Positions 36,228-47,399 of a DNA stretch of 64,000 nt are shown in pieces (position 1 is the stretch's first letter; every line of letters starts with the position of its first letter). The DNA is from Pleurodeles waltl (Eukaryota; Chordata; Amphibia; Caudata; Salamandridae), in assembly GCF_031143425.1 (NCBI RefSeq), contig NC_090439.1, positions 638,167,465 through 638,231,464 of the forward strand, given 5' to 3'. Below the pieces are notes generated by a model, which was not told where the DNA came from, did no database searches, and worked only from the letters and a program-made list of their open reading frames with translations. A program made the position numbers and the translations under genes.

Positions 36228-38510
36228 GTTGGCTTTAGGACTCTGGGCACTTTAACACTGCTGACCAGTGCTAAAGTGCAAGTGCCCTCTGTCTAAATGG
36301 TATAGGGGTTTGGTTTATCCATCATTGGCATATCTGATTTACCAGTAAGTCCCTAGTAATGTGCACTATGTGTTCCCAGGGCATATAAATTAAATGCTAC
36401 TAGTGGGCCTGCAGCACTGATTGTGCCACCCAAGTGAGTAGCCCTGTAAACATATCTCAGACCTGCCATTGCAGTGTCTGTTTGTACAGTTTTAAACTGC
36501 CATTTCGACCTGGCAAGTGCACCCATTTGCCAGGCCAAAATCCTCCCTTTTACTATATTTAAGTGATCCCTAAGTAGGCCCAAGTCAGCCACATGGGCAG
36601 GGTGCAGTGTATATAAAATGCAGGACATGTACTGGTGTGTTTTCTATATCCCGATAGTGAAACATTGCTAAATTAGTTTTTCACTAGTGCAAGGCCTATC
36701 CCTCCCATAGTTTAACATGGGGATTGCCTTAAAATATCTCATGTGTAATTTCCAATTGGGAGCAGATAGAGATATGGAGGTAGGGGTCTCTGATCTCACA
36801 ATATACATCTTTTGGTGAAGTTTTTTTTTAAATTGTAAGTTTGAAAATGCCACTTTTAGAAAGTGGACATTTTCTTGCTTAACCATTCTGTGCCTCTACT
36901 TGGCTGTGGAATACATGTGTGGGCCAGGATGACAGTGGGTTGTTTGTGAATTTACTCTAGACAGTCCCACAAATGGAGCGAGGTGTGCCCTGCATATCCT
37001 GATGGGTCTTCCCTGGCTAGAGTGGTGGGGGAAGCTGACACTTGCATCTGAATAGGGCTGTAATTGTCCTTACACAAAGCAGTCTCTAACCCCCTCAGTG
37101 TGTCTGGGGGTAGGGCAGGAGAGGCAGGGTTTTGTGCACTACAAATACTTTCCTTTGAAGTTTGCCTACTTCAAAAGGTATAAATAAGTATAAGTACTGG
37201 ACTTTTGAGACCACTACTTTAGAATCCTACTGGACTGAGGACATTCTGCCAGGAAGAAGAGCTAGTTGCTATAGGAGGGACTGTCACTCTGCCTGTTGCT
37301 TTGCTGTGCTGGCCTGCTGCTTGCTGCGTCTGTCCTGGGAGTGAAAGGAATGGACTTTGCTTTCCACATCCTGCTTTCAAAGGTTCTCCAAGGGCTTGGA
37401 CTGAGCTTGCTTCCTGTTAGAAGACTCAGAGACATCAAAGTCTTCATCTGCCAGCACGTGGGCTCTTTTGCTGAGAGTCCTGACTTGCCAAGTTGTGCCA
37501 AGTCCAGTTCCTGGGCTCTTGGGAGTGAGTTCTGGTGTAACCAAGAAGAATCCATGTACATCACCTCCAGAGTGACTTTGGAACCATTGCCTCTGTCTGA
37601 CTCCACGCCTCTGCCTGCCCCGGAGCTGCAGTCTCCACTGAGTGCAATGACCATGAAGTCGACGCAGGCCCAGCGCCCCTGCAGTGACTTCAAAGTCCCA
37701 CCACAGTGTGAGTCCTGAGCGCCATGCCCCTAATGTTGGGGACACTCAACTCCGACTCCACTGCAGCACATGTGGCCCTGTGGTGTGATCGTGACACAAT
37801 GAAGTCAATACCTTGTGTTTTGACCTGCTAGGTTCATCGACCCTAGCGGAACGTAAGAAACCAGTGCCTTGCCACCAACACAGCATCACCTCCCGTGCAA
37901 CCGTAAGGAACCAATGCCTCACCTATGCTGCCTCGCAGTAAGAAACCTGCGCCTCACCTCCCCGGTAGAAGCCAGGAACCGACACCGCACCAGCTCCAGT
38001 GATGCCTCACCTTCCCAACTCTGTGAAAAGTCTCTGTTTTCTCGTTTTCCAAAGATAATGTATCTGGGATCCGTCCGACTCCGTGACCGGCCCGCACTCC
38101 TTCGCAAGTGGGGTCGGACAGTTGGAAACAACTCTGTCAAGATGTCGAGATAGCCCCAGTTGGAGATATTGTATTTCTAAGTGCTTTACTGAGATCTAAT
38201 CTTTAAAAATTCATTTCTTTGCTTGTGTATGTTGGATTTCTGTTGTTTTAGTCTTGTTTAATTCAGATAAATATTGGCTATTGTTCTAAACCGGTGTGGA
38301 GTCCTTTTGTAGAGTTTTCACTGTGTGACTGTGTGTGTGTACAAACACTTTACACATTGCCTCTGATATAAGCCTGACTGTTTGTACCAAGCTGCCAAGG
38401 GGGTGAGCAGGGGTTACCTTAGCTGTGTGACTCCTTTACCCTGACTAGAGTGAGGGTTCCTACTTGGACAGCGTGCAAACCACTGCAAACTAGAGACCCC
38501 ATTTCTAACA
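36228..38510 (-). mobile_element. LTR-like repeat, 2.28 kb (copy B of a tandem pair)
   Basis: This is the second, head-to-tail copy of the 34002-36227 repeat. The minus-strand start TGTTAGAAATGGGGTCTC at 38510 is the same as in copy A. The other end, near GCCCAGAGTCCTAAAGCCAAC, abuts copy A with no spacer and lacks the last 90 bases or so seen in copy A. Divergence from A is visible to the eye and includes several indels, so the pair is not recent. No primer binding site, polypurine tract or retroviral frame lies between them. Confidence 0.6.
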
Positions 38511-38640
38511 GTTCCTCTCTTTCTTTGCCCTCTTCTTTCATTATTTGCCTCTACCCCTCTGTCAATCCCTCTCTTTCACAATGCTTTCTTTTCTTCTTTC
38601 TATCTACTCCCTTTCCTTGTGAAGAACCCCATGTCTCAGC
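38511..38640. repeat. Pyrimidine-rich tract
   Basis: A CTCTTTCTTTG/CTTTCTTTTC-rich stretch directly follows LTR-like copy B. It resembles the cores near 16.8 and 20.0 kb but lacks their flanking motifs, so I leave it as low complexity. Confidence 0.5.
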
Positions 38641-40383
38641 CTGCAAAGGCACTTTCTCCTGTCTTTTCATAGAAGTATCTTCTTGGATGGGAAACTATAA
38701 AATGTTTGCATTTTGTTTGCATCCACAAACATATACAGAGAGTTTGCTATCCCAAATCTGTACGTAGAATTTATGGAAATCCACGATACAGAAATATTTC
38801 TTGAGTTGGGCTTTAAAAAATTTGCTAATTCTCTTTCTTTGATTTAGGAAGAGGAATACAAAACTCAAATGGCTCTTTTAGCACACAGGTTGAATTTACA
38901 TCTACAAAACCATTAGCAAATTGAAGCTGGTATTCCTGTCTCTTTCTTTCTATACTTATTTTCCACCATGAAATCCTCTCTCCGTCCATTTCTTTCTTTC
39001 GCTGTTTAGAAGTGACCCTCAAAATCTTCATAAAATCTTCTAGTATTGTTTTTGTTCCTCTAGACAATTTCCTTACTTATGTCTTTTCTCAGGTGCAATT
39101 TGTTGCCCCTTGAGATCCAGGAAGGCTGACATCTACATTTATATGAATTGCTTTTTCTTATATGTTACTTTTGGATGAATAAGTATAGCCTTCTGGGCCT
39201 CTATAACCTGATCTGTGTAAAATGGAGAGCACTTAGAAACAGGCTGAACAGCAGTACTGGGATTTAGGGGAAACACACTGTACCATTCTGATTAGCCTGA
39301 AAGCACCTAGAGAAGATCTAGTTTTCATATACAATGATGCACTGTGCACACGTCCTCAATCACACTTCCTGATTGTCCATTGTCTTTATTCTCTATTTCC
39401 TCTTGTTGTGTAGCCATTTTAGTTATAGCTCCATGCACGTTGCTTTAGCACACTAGGCCTGTCACTGTACACTTTAACCTAGATATATTTTATTCAGCTT
39501 CGTTTATTATTTTAACAATAGCCACATTTGCGGTCTTGTTTTCTTTCCCTCTATCTAGCTGTTCTTTGCCTAGGCCAGCACTGTGTTCTTAAAACAAGAC
39601 ATTTCTTTCACTCTGTGCTTCTCTCAAGGCTGCAGTAAGATAGGTTTCCGGTAAACGTGGTAACGTTTTGTCTATCGTATTCATAGAAACATACACATCC
39701 TTACGTAGGGACATTTTCTCAGAACATTAGCTGTTTTATTATAAAAACACGACTGTATGCTGATTGCTGAAAGCTTCGCTACAGCTGCTTATGCAGATTT
39801 CAGTCCTTTGCTCAGGTATGGGGGATGATGTCTTCCCAGGGGAACCTGAAGGGCAGAACTAGAGCTTAACATGTGCTCTAATGTAACCTAGGTAGGAATT
39901 AGTCTATTGACTCTAGTGACAATATGGTTGCATTATTTCTATGTTTTACTCTCCTTGTCACAATCTTAATCCTGTCAAGCTTTATCATCCTGGTTATTGC
40001 AGTACATGCTTTATTGTCATTAAAACCTTATTGAAACATATACTGCCTCTGTTTGTCCTTGTATATGTGAGACTAATGTAACTGAGAGAAACGGATGAGA
40101 TCTGAGTGACCACGATTTCCCTGAGGAATCAATTGTGTCTTGCACTCGGCTGCCCAATCATCCCTGCCCTCGGGTAGAGATGAGGCACTGCTAGTTAGAC
40201 GGAGTAAAACCCGGATTGGGGCAACAGGTGTCACCTGTAGTGGGTTAAGACTCAGTCTCCCACACCGCAGGCGATTCTGCCACTCAAATCCAGTAGTCTC
40301 ATTAGAATACTGAAAGCCTACGCAACACTCTCATCCATCTGTCACTCAGTAGCTCTGTCTGCCATTTTGCTGTCTTACATCTA
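38641..40383. other. Non-coding stretch beside the provirus
   Basis: No gene is recognised. The part from about 39750 to 40380 has a moderately GC-rich texture typical of old interspersed repeats, but no partner copy occurs in the window. It does not match the internal flank of the other LTR near 51.4-51.65 kb, which helps place the LTR edge near 40.38 kb. Confidence 0.4.
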
Positions 40384-41845
40384 TGTAGGAGATACAAGCA
40401 CGTCAGCCAAACTTTTCCCAGGCACAGACTGCCCGAGAGGGGAATCTTGTATCCCAGTCTTTAAGTATAATCATTAAATAAACTCTTCAATTGGTCGTAT
40501 GGACCTTTGTTCTTTGACAAGGAGAATTGAGAAGGAGCAATCATTTACATTACACACCATGAACATTGGAGTATATCTGGGGCTTCACAAAAATCAATGA
40601 AGTAAGTTAGGGTGTGTTAAAGGGTATTAGTAAATTAATTCAAATCTATTTATTTATTCAGTAAGTATTAATATTTATTTATCATCAATACAGATTCAAA
40701 TAATCCATTAGTCGGTATTTCAGAATAAGATAAAATATCAAATTAGTAAGAATTACAAATGTATTGGAAAAAATACAGCAAGTGTGTTCCATAAAGGCAA
40801 TCTCTAATCTGAATGAATAGAGGTTTAGGCATAAAAAAGGCAGTTTCTTCAATAAGCACTGAATTGTGTCAGTTTCAGAAACCCAAATAAAGGGTTCTGA
40901 TGTGAAATGAAAATGCATAGGCATGAAGTCTTCGGGCTTAAGCAACAGATACATTACAAAGCTTGAAAGTATACCTAGGGCGTCATTTACAAGCCTTTTG
41001 TGCCCTGCTGTGTAATTTTATTTTGACGCAGCAGTGGCGCTGGCAGTGCACTACACTGCTCCATATTTACAAACTGATGTATTAGGCCCGATGAGTCAGT
41101 TTGTAAAGCCTTGCGTCACATTATACCTGTGCCAGGCATGATGTATGCAGGGTAGGCATTCCCATGGGAAAAGCCACACAGAACCTCGTCTCTGGGTGAG
41201 ACAGAGAAGGTCTCAGAGGGGTCTCTCATATCCAGTACTGCTCTCTCTTAAACTAAGGAACATACACTACTATAGTTCTACAAAAGAATCATTAGTAACA
41301 AATATTGCATTCCAATATTCCAATCAATTCTCAGCAAAGTCAAGGATCAGGTAAACTCCCTAGTTTCTCATGTCTTCACAATGAAGTACAGGATTGAGTC
41401 CTCGAAGTGATACATTAGATTTTGTGGCTCAGGCAGTTCTTCCTACGATTTGTGTTTTCTGCCAGCTCCTCTCCTCCCGGTGAGAACCTCACTCTCAGTT
41501 ATCTAAGAGTTAACAAATGCCTTTTTACCTTTTCACTAGCTAACAGAAGTCTTCTAGAAAGTTACAGTATCTGCAATGAAAGAGAAAAACATGTTGTGCA
41601 AGACAACAGCTTAATGCAAAACAGACCTTTTAACCCTAATATGTAATCGTGACATTTTAATATGGCATCAGTAGTCAGGCTAACTTAAGTCAGTATATTA
41701 TGTTACTTCATTTGTGTGCTTACAATGCCTAAGTGTGATAACCTACTACAAATTTGCCTTTACGTTACGTGTGTTATTCAGAATAGATTTACACTTTTCA
41801 GTGAAAGGTGATTTAATTTGCAAAATGAAGACACTTGTTCCACCA
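40384..41845 (-). repeat. 3' LTR of the provirus
   Basis: The LTR can be aligned by eye with the split 5' LTR. GGGGAATCTTGTATCC (40440) pairs with 51724. CTTCACAAAAATCAAT (40583) pairs with 52600. TTAGTAAGAATTACAAAT (40742) pairs with 55996. CAATGAAGTACAGGATTGAG (41380) pairs with 56401. GTCAGGCTAACTTAAGTC (41674) pairs with 56694. The minus-strand start would be TGGTGGAACAAG at 41845; the other end is set near TG at 40384 and is uncertain. A truncated MITE (from 40978) interrupts it. Minus-strand purine-rich sequence (AGTGGGAAAT, 41846-41855) adjoins the start and is a plausible polypurine tract. Confidence 0.7.
40978..41175 (+). mobile_element. Truncated MITE inside the 3' LTR
   Basis: GGGCGTCATTTACAAGCC begins directly after CTA at 40975-40977, where the sister LTR reads without interruption (ACCTAGTTTCTGG at 56200). 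Internal words such as TTTGTAAAGCCTTGCGTC, AGGCATGATGTATGCAGG and GGCATTCCCATGGGAAAAG recall the MITE at 42750-43347. No matching right terminus is found before LTR similarity resumes near 41176, so the right end is deleted. Confidence 0.55.
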
Positions 41846-41855
41846 ATTTCCCACT

Positions 41856-43480
41856 CTGATGGCAGGAATAGCCATCACACTTTATCACAAATGAATCTCT
41901 GAGGTGCACCCCCTTCATTTGCAGAGTCATCCATGTATTCTTTAAGGTCTTTACTGCCTTACTCTTTCTTACTTCCATTTCTACTTCTTCTCCCCTATGC
42001 CTTTCCTATCTTCATTTTTCTTTCTTTTTAGGATACATCTAAATCCTTTATACATAGCAAATAAGTATATTGAGCAAACGCCAATAATCAATACAGGCTT
42101 TAATATAACCCCTAAAAATCCACTACCATTTTGTTTCCAAACCGGTTACTAATAGCAGACGCTTCTTTTCCTAAGGTTCTTACCACACTATGTGTTTCTA
42201 AGTTCTCTATTCAAGCCTTAAGTCAAAAGCGTTCTTTGCAGATTCTTCCACCATCTTACTCTTGTCTAGTATGCATGAACAACAATGTTGAACTTTCAAC
42301 ATCTTACAGACTCTACCTTCCCCTGCCAGCAATATGTCAAAAGCCAATCGATCTTGCAACAACCATTGATCTAATAGCTACTAATTTTGCATTAACTTCT
42401 AGCAAAGCACCGGATGTACTAGTGGCTAACCTATCTACTGCTGTAGAAAGCTTTCTGGTTTTCTCATTTTTTAGAATTGCTTCCAACTGGGGAATGATTG
42501 AACCAAAAATATCTCCCACTAATTGTGTTCCATCAGTTGAACTATGTTTGGGTCAGTGTGGGTCATTGTTAGAGAATCTATTCAAGTTATATGATACATT
42601 TTAGGGATCAATAAAGCTAAATAACAAACACCCTCGCAATCAGCAGGTAATTGAAAAAATGCATCTAGCCCACAAATCTATAAAGGAAGCTTTCAATTTT
42701 CTCTGGCCTATTGTATGTGTACGTGATGTAGGTGCAGGTGTAGATCTAAGGGGCAGATTTTAGAGCCTGTGGCGCCTCCTTGCACCACATTAGTGTAATG
42801 TTTTAATGCTAATGTGGCCCAACAAGGCCAAAATCACTGCGCCAAATTTACATAATGGCGCAATGCATGCATTGTGCCACTTTGTAACCCTTTGTGCTAC
42901 ATTATGCATGCACCAGGAATAAATGTTTGCAAAGCGGGCGTTCCCCCGTTGGGGGGATTAAAAGATGGTGCAAAGAAATCTAAAAGATTTATTTGCGTTA
43001 TTTCTGGGGGGGGGGGCGAAAAAAATGGCGCAAAGAAATCTAAGAGATTTATTCGCGTTATTTCTTTCGGCACTTTTAACGCCTGCTCATAGCAGGTGTT
43101 AAAAGGAGGCACACCATCTTTTACAATGGGCCTCAATAGGCTTTGCAGGATTAGAGTAACATTTTTGACCTAATCCTGCAAAGCTCTGCACTTGCGTCAA
43201 AAATGTTGATGCTAGTTCTCCTAACTACTGGCATGGTGTGCTGTATCTTGGATATGACTCACACATGGTGGAGTTAGGTGGGCGAAAAGGGGCGCAAGAA
43301 GTGTGGTGTTGCACTGGGTGTAGGGCCACTTTTCGTAAATCAGACCCTAAGTTTTTCTATCTCAGGGGAAATACCTCTAAAAGAACTATGAATACTAACA
43401 CAGTAACTATTAGTGTAACAGCAATCCCTATTCTACATCTAGCCTTGGTAAGGAAACACGTTTGTCTACAGTCAGATCAT
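41856..43480 (-). pseudogene. env: Retroviral env remnant
   Basis: This is read on the minus strand. A strongly hydrophobic leader-like stretch lies near 43370-43450. A heptad-like helical stretch of the transmembrane subunit lies at 42337-42519. In a different frame, the conserved loop with a C-X7-CC cysteine motif lies at about 42250-42340. A membrane anchor followed by a basic cytoplasmic tail lies at about 42005-42110. The order fits a retroviral Env. The surface subunit is almost entirely missing: less than 0.4 kb separates leader and transmembrane parts once the inserted MITE (42750-43347) is set aside. Frameshifts between the parts make it non-functional. The opposite-strand 157-codon frame at 42131-42604 is a shadow. 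Confidence 0.65.
42750..43347. mobile_element. MITE inside env, 598 bp
   Basis: The left end GGGGCAGATTTTAGAGCC and the right end, whose complement is GGGTCTGATTTACG, are imperfect terminal repeats. TAA flanks both sides (42747-42749 and 43348-43350). The interior holds an internal duplication: GCAAAGAAATCTAAAAGATT (42971) recurs at 43029. A run of nine or ten G lies near 43006. It is non-coding. Confidence 0.75.
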
Positions 43481-44009
43481 TAATAGAATATAGTAGGAGG
43501 CAGAATTAATATTCTTCTAAGTATGTCAACCCTACTCTTCTACTGCACCTTGGCCGTAGAGAATTCTTCTTTATTTGATACTTTTTTTTTTTAGACAGTA
43601 ATTGTCATGCTCATATATCAGTTGTCACTGTCTTTTTCAATATTTCTTTCTTGACACAGTTCATTATTCGTAGAATCAGGTATTGTTGAATTGAATCGAT
43701 GAGGGATCATTTACAGAGTTTAATTTTGATTTTGTTTCATGAGTTTGAATCATGTGCTGTATTGATATGGCATATCTTGGTGGTTCAAGTGGTTCTGTTC
43801 TCATTCCATTTAGATCATAGCCTGTCAGATTAGGCACACTCTCCGTAATATAAGTCCATTCAGGTATGACAATATACACTTGCTCTCTTAGATGTTCTTG
43901 GTGTCCATCAATCTTCTTCTGTATCACTTATACCACTATATTCTGTTTCTTCAACAATGGTTTGTGGTATGCATTCAACAGACATGTTAGATTTCATTTG
44001 TCTTCTACT
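43481..44009 (-). pseudogene. Unassigned provirus interior between integrase and env
   Basis: This stretch lies between the end of the integrase remnant and the env leader. An 83-codon minus-strand frame (43676-43927) has no domain I recognise and could be the extreme C-terminus of pol or the start of an env leader region. It is listed as part of the provirus only by position. Confidence 0.35.
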
Positions 44010-45290
44010 CTATGGCCATTCTTCTTTCCTTTGTATTTTTTCACTTTTCATGCTTGTTCCTTCACCAGAGTCATTCAGTGCAATATGGTGGTGATTCAGC
44101 AGTTTCCCTTCTTTCAGGGGATACTTCCACTCCACTTTACGAGATTTCAGTAACTTAGACAGGTGAGGAATTCTGATGGACGTCACCCTCCTTTGGTCCT
44201 TCTGGACGTACAAACACAGGGGGTGGTAACTTGGCTCAAATGTCACCACCTTATCAAGTGGACTCCTCAACCTCTGGGTGTGGGAGGCATGAACCCAGTT
44301 GGGTATCTCACCGCATTTCATGGTGAGGATGGTAATCAGGATCACCTGATAGGGCCCTTTCCACCTTGGCTCCAAGCAGGGCGTTTTCAAACATGCTTGT
44401 TAACAAGGGCCCAGTCAACCTTTGTTAAGGTCATGGCTCTGCTGTTGACTCAGCATGGCAGTGGAAGCTCCAACCTGATGAGGGACAGAATACACTACAT
44501 CCACCAACCCCTTGCAGTAGTTGAAAATCATGTCATTTGTGATATTTACAAGCAAATTTGCAAGCACAGCAGGAAGCTGCACGGCACGCCCCATGAGTTT
44601 CTCATGTGGCGACAATCCTGTTCTTCTGTAATGGGTGCTTCGGAGACTGAAGAATACTAATGACAAAGTATTGGACAATTTCAGAGAAGTAGATACATAG
44701 ACTTTGGCCAAACGAGATTTCAGTGTTCCATTAAGCTGCTCAGTTATTCCTGAAGCTTCTTGTCAATAGCTACGATACGTTCTTTGTTCCACTTGCAGTG
44801 CTAAACACAGCATTCTGAGGATCTCATTATTATAATGAGTCCCTCGGTCTGACTCTACAGAAACCAGGAATACGAACCTGGGTATGAGTTCCCACAACAG
44901 CAGTTTGGTTACTGTGAGACTGCCATTTCTCTGTGTTGGGTAAGCTTCCAACCTTCTGGAGAAAATGCACACTATTACTAGGATATGTCTCATCCCATTA
45001 CAAACAGGCACTGCGATAAAATCCAACTGCGTCCTGTTAAAGGGTCCTCCTGATCTTCTAATGTGACTCGGTGTTAGAGAGGTTCTCCTCCCTTTATTAT
45101 CTGTTGACATGTCACACATTTATGACACAATTTCTTAGCTAAAGCTCTGAATCGGGGATTGGACCAATTCTGCCTACATAATCGCACCATGACAACTCTT
45201 CTGCTGTATGCATGGCCATGAAAATGTCTTGTCAGGCTGTAAGGCAACACAGGTCTACCATTAGCTGAAACCCAAATTTAATTTGCATTT
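44010..45290 (-). pseudogene. pol: Retroviral integrase remnant
   Basis: All three integrase domains are visible on the minus strand. The N-terminal zinc-binding HHCC domain lies at about 45110-45270, with H-x3-H in HFHGH and C-x2-C in CHKC. The catalytic core lies at about 44700-45090: the first Asp is in TQLDFIAVP, the second in ESDRGTHYNN, and the Glu is in the GITEQLNGTLK block near 44730. The C-terminal domain lies at about 44130-44390 (LEPRWKGPYQV, WVHASHTQR). An in-frame stop sits between the second Asp and the Glu, and the reading frame shifts between domains, so no functional enzyme is made. The core wording resembles gammaretrovirus-like integrases. This is the best-preserved gene of the provirus. 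Confidence 0.85.
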
Positions 45291-45399
45291 TTAAACACAT
45301 CCTGCTCTGATCCATCCCTACTGTTCTGCTTCCGACACTTCTGCCTGCAATTTTTTGATTTCCTTCTAAGTATCAACTTCTGACAACAACATTGATATC

Positions 45400-45905
45400 C
45401 TCGTGAGATTCATTTGCCTGTTTTCCCATTAAATGCCCATGCCACAATTGCACAATACTGAGCAACTTTATCAGCATTTCTGTTTCCAACAGTCACGTAA
45501 TCATTTCCATGCATTTCACATTTAACAATCATAATTACTTGTGGCAATTGTAATGCTTCCAACTACTCTCCACACACAGTTTCTATTCCGAATAGGGGGT
45601 CCAGATGAAGTTATAAATCCCCTTTGTGACCATAACTGTCCACAATCATGGACCCCACCAAAGACAGACTATCATTAAATATTGTCACCTGCAATTGCTC
45701 TGAAAGATAGCAAGCTGCCGTAAGGGCAGCCAATTCTGCCACTTGAGCAGACGTAGCACCTCAAAGCCTAAAGGCTTCTACCACTTCCTGAATTGAACAG
45801 ACAGCATAAGCTGCTGTCATGCTCTCAAATTCCCCCCATTATCTCTTAGACATGAGGCATCAAGAAAGATTACATAGTCAGGGTTATCAAGGGGTTCATG
45901 TCAGG
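45400..45905 (-). pseudogene. pol: Retroviral RNase H remnant
   Basis: On the minus strand, VIFLDASCLRDNG near 45850-45890 contains the first catalytic Asp of a retroviral RNase H. SAQVAELAALTAACYLSEQL near 45700-45750 carries the catalytic-Glu helix. A NDSLSLV block, equivalent to TDSRYA, follows near 45670. Toward 45440, NADKVAQYCA resembles the NxxADxLAK end of the domain. Frameshifts and stops are present. Directly upstream, where reverse transcriptase should be, is gag C-terminal sequence, so PR and RT were deleted. Confidence 0.7.
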
Positions 45906-45989
45906 TCTTGATTAGTGCATAAATCCATGACATTGGAACAATCATGCTGAATCTTTTCCGACTCAATTTCACTTGTAGATGGATTGAGA

Positions 45990-46834
45990 GTTTGACATCA
46001 CATAGGGATAACCTTTTGGGAGGCAAAAATCAATTGTTCATATTTGGAAAGTCTGCTGTTTGTCAGGTACTGGGTTGGAGCTTGCAGGACCTGCATCATT
46101 GGAGCTTGTGAATGATTTAGAGTTTGCACTTGTTGAACTGAGTCCTGAACTGGGACATTCTGCATTTGAGTTGGAGTCACACCTTTGATCTGTGCATCAT
46201 CACTTACTCGGTTACGATTCTGTCAACACTCCCTTTTCCAATGCCCAAGCTTGTTACAATATCAACAAGGAGTTGACCTCTTCAACATCGCAATATCTAC
46301 TCCTGAATTTGGGTCAACCTGAACACCTCGGCTTCTTCCATGTGGAACACCAACTCCGCCTTGTACCATTTGACTTCTATTCTGAAAACCAACATCTTGC
46401 ACTGCACCAACATATGCTGCATACGGCTGATTTTCAAACCCTTTCTGAGTCAACTTCATTTGGGCTAAATTAAACTTCTCCTTGAGTCTTGCCTGCTTCA
46501 TCCCGTGTTCATCACTACAGTAGTTGGCATATATCAGAATCTCATTTAAAGGATTTGTCTGCCAGCAAATCACTTTCTGTTGTATGTGTATACTGATCTC
46601 TTGAGGCTGCCCAAGAATGAACTGAGGCACAAATCTCTCCATATCCCCGTTTTCAGGAATTTCTTGTCCACTGTGCTGCTTGAATACCTGTAACAACCGG
46701 TCACAATAAGCATGCACTGATTCTTTAGCTTCCTGAGTTGTTCCGTTAATGTCCAACCAATCAATATCTCTTGCTGGCACCTTTTCCTTCAAAAAGGTAA
46801 TCACCTCATCATACTTTGTCTTCACTATAGGCAA
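45990..46834 (-). pseudogene. gag: Retroviral gag remnant: capsid end and nucleocapsid
   Basis: A 190-codon open stretch (46262-46834, minus) looks like the C-terminal half of a gammaretrovirus-like capsid. It has the VHAYCDRLLQVFKQHSGQ block corresponding to the major homology region, and a charged helix ending HGMKQARLKEKF. It is followed at 46226-46267 by a single CCHC zinc knuckle with C-x2-C-x4-H-x4-C spacing, in which one inter-cysteine codon is now a stop. A Gln-rich stretch (45998-46180) follows, probably the gag/protease linker. The protein would have packaged RNA and formed the core. It is broken by stops and by the downstream deletion. Confidence 0.75.
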
Positions 46835-47396
46835 AGGTTAACTGGTACATGCATCTCTTGGAGGCTCTGTACGTGGTCATTGCACAGCTACCTTACACTC
46901 AACCCATAGATCACTTGGTACTTCAATGTCAACAAAAGTATCCAAATCTCTCCACAGAACCTTCAACATTTTCACAAATGTATCAACATGTGACTCTCAT
47001 TTTAGGAAACTTAATTGTGAATGTCACAAGATCACCTTGACTCCATGGCACATGAACAAATCCTCCACCTGGTGTCTCCCTCATAAGGAAGGTTAAAGCC
47101 TCAACCTAATCTGGGGGTATTGGAGGTGGTTTACCTTTTATGTTTTTAGTATCAGATTTTTTCTTCTTCTTTCCCAACTTCTTCTCCCATTTCCTCTCTA
47201 ATCTCTCAAAATCGCTCCACTTCTGAATGCAATTAACCAGTTTGGCAATGTGCAATTTCATTCTTGATGATTGCATAGTAACAATCGCTTCATCATCTAA
47301 TCAAGCGCTAAAACGTTTCTGTAAAGGAATACTCTCAAAGAGATCTACTTTCTATTTCTCTGCTAATTCTGACAGTTTATCATGTGTAGTAGACAC
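46835..47396 (-). pseudogene. gag: gag remnant, region upstream of the capsid end
   Basis: Minus-strand translation near 47160-47260 gives a tryptophan-containing, Lys/Glu-rich helix (WSDFERLERKW then a KKKK-rich run), followed by Pro-rich sequence. This is reminiscent of the matrix to p12 part of gag. It is interrupted at 47397 by the MITE at 47400-48248. Confidence 0.45.
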
Positions 47397-47399
47397 ATA

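Noticed and set aside
42131..42604. 157-codon plus-strand frame
   Set aside because: It is antisense to the env transmembrane remnant, whose minus-strand reading has recognisable retroviral features.
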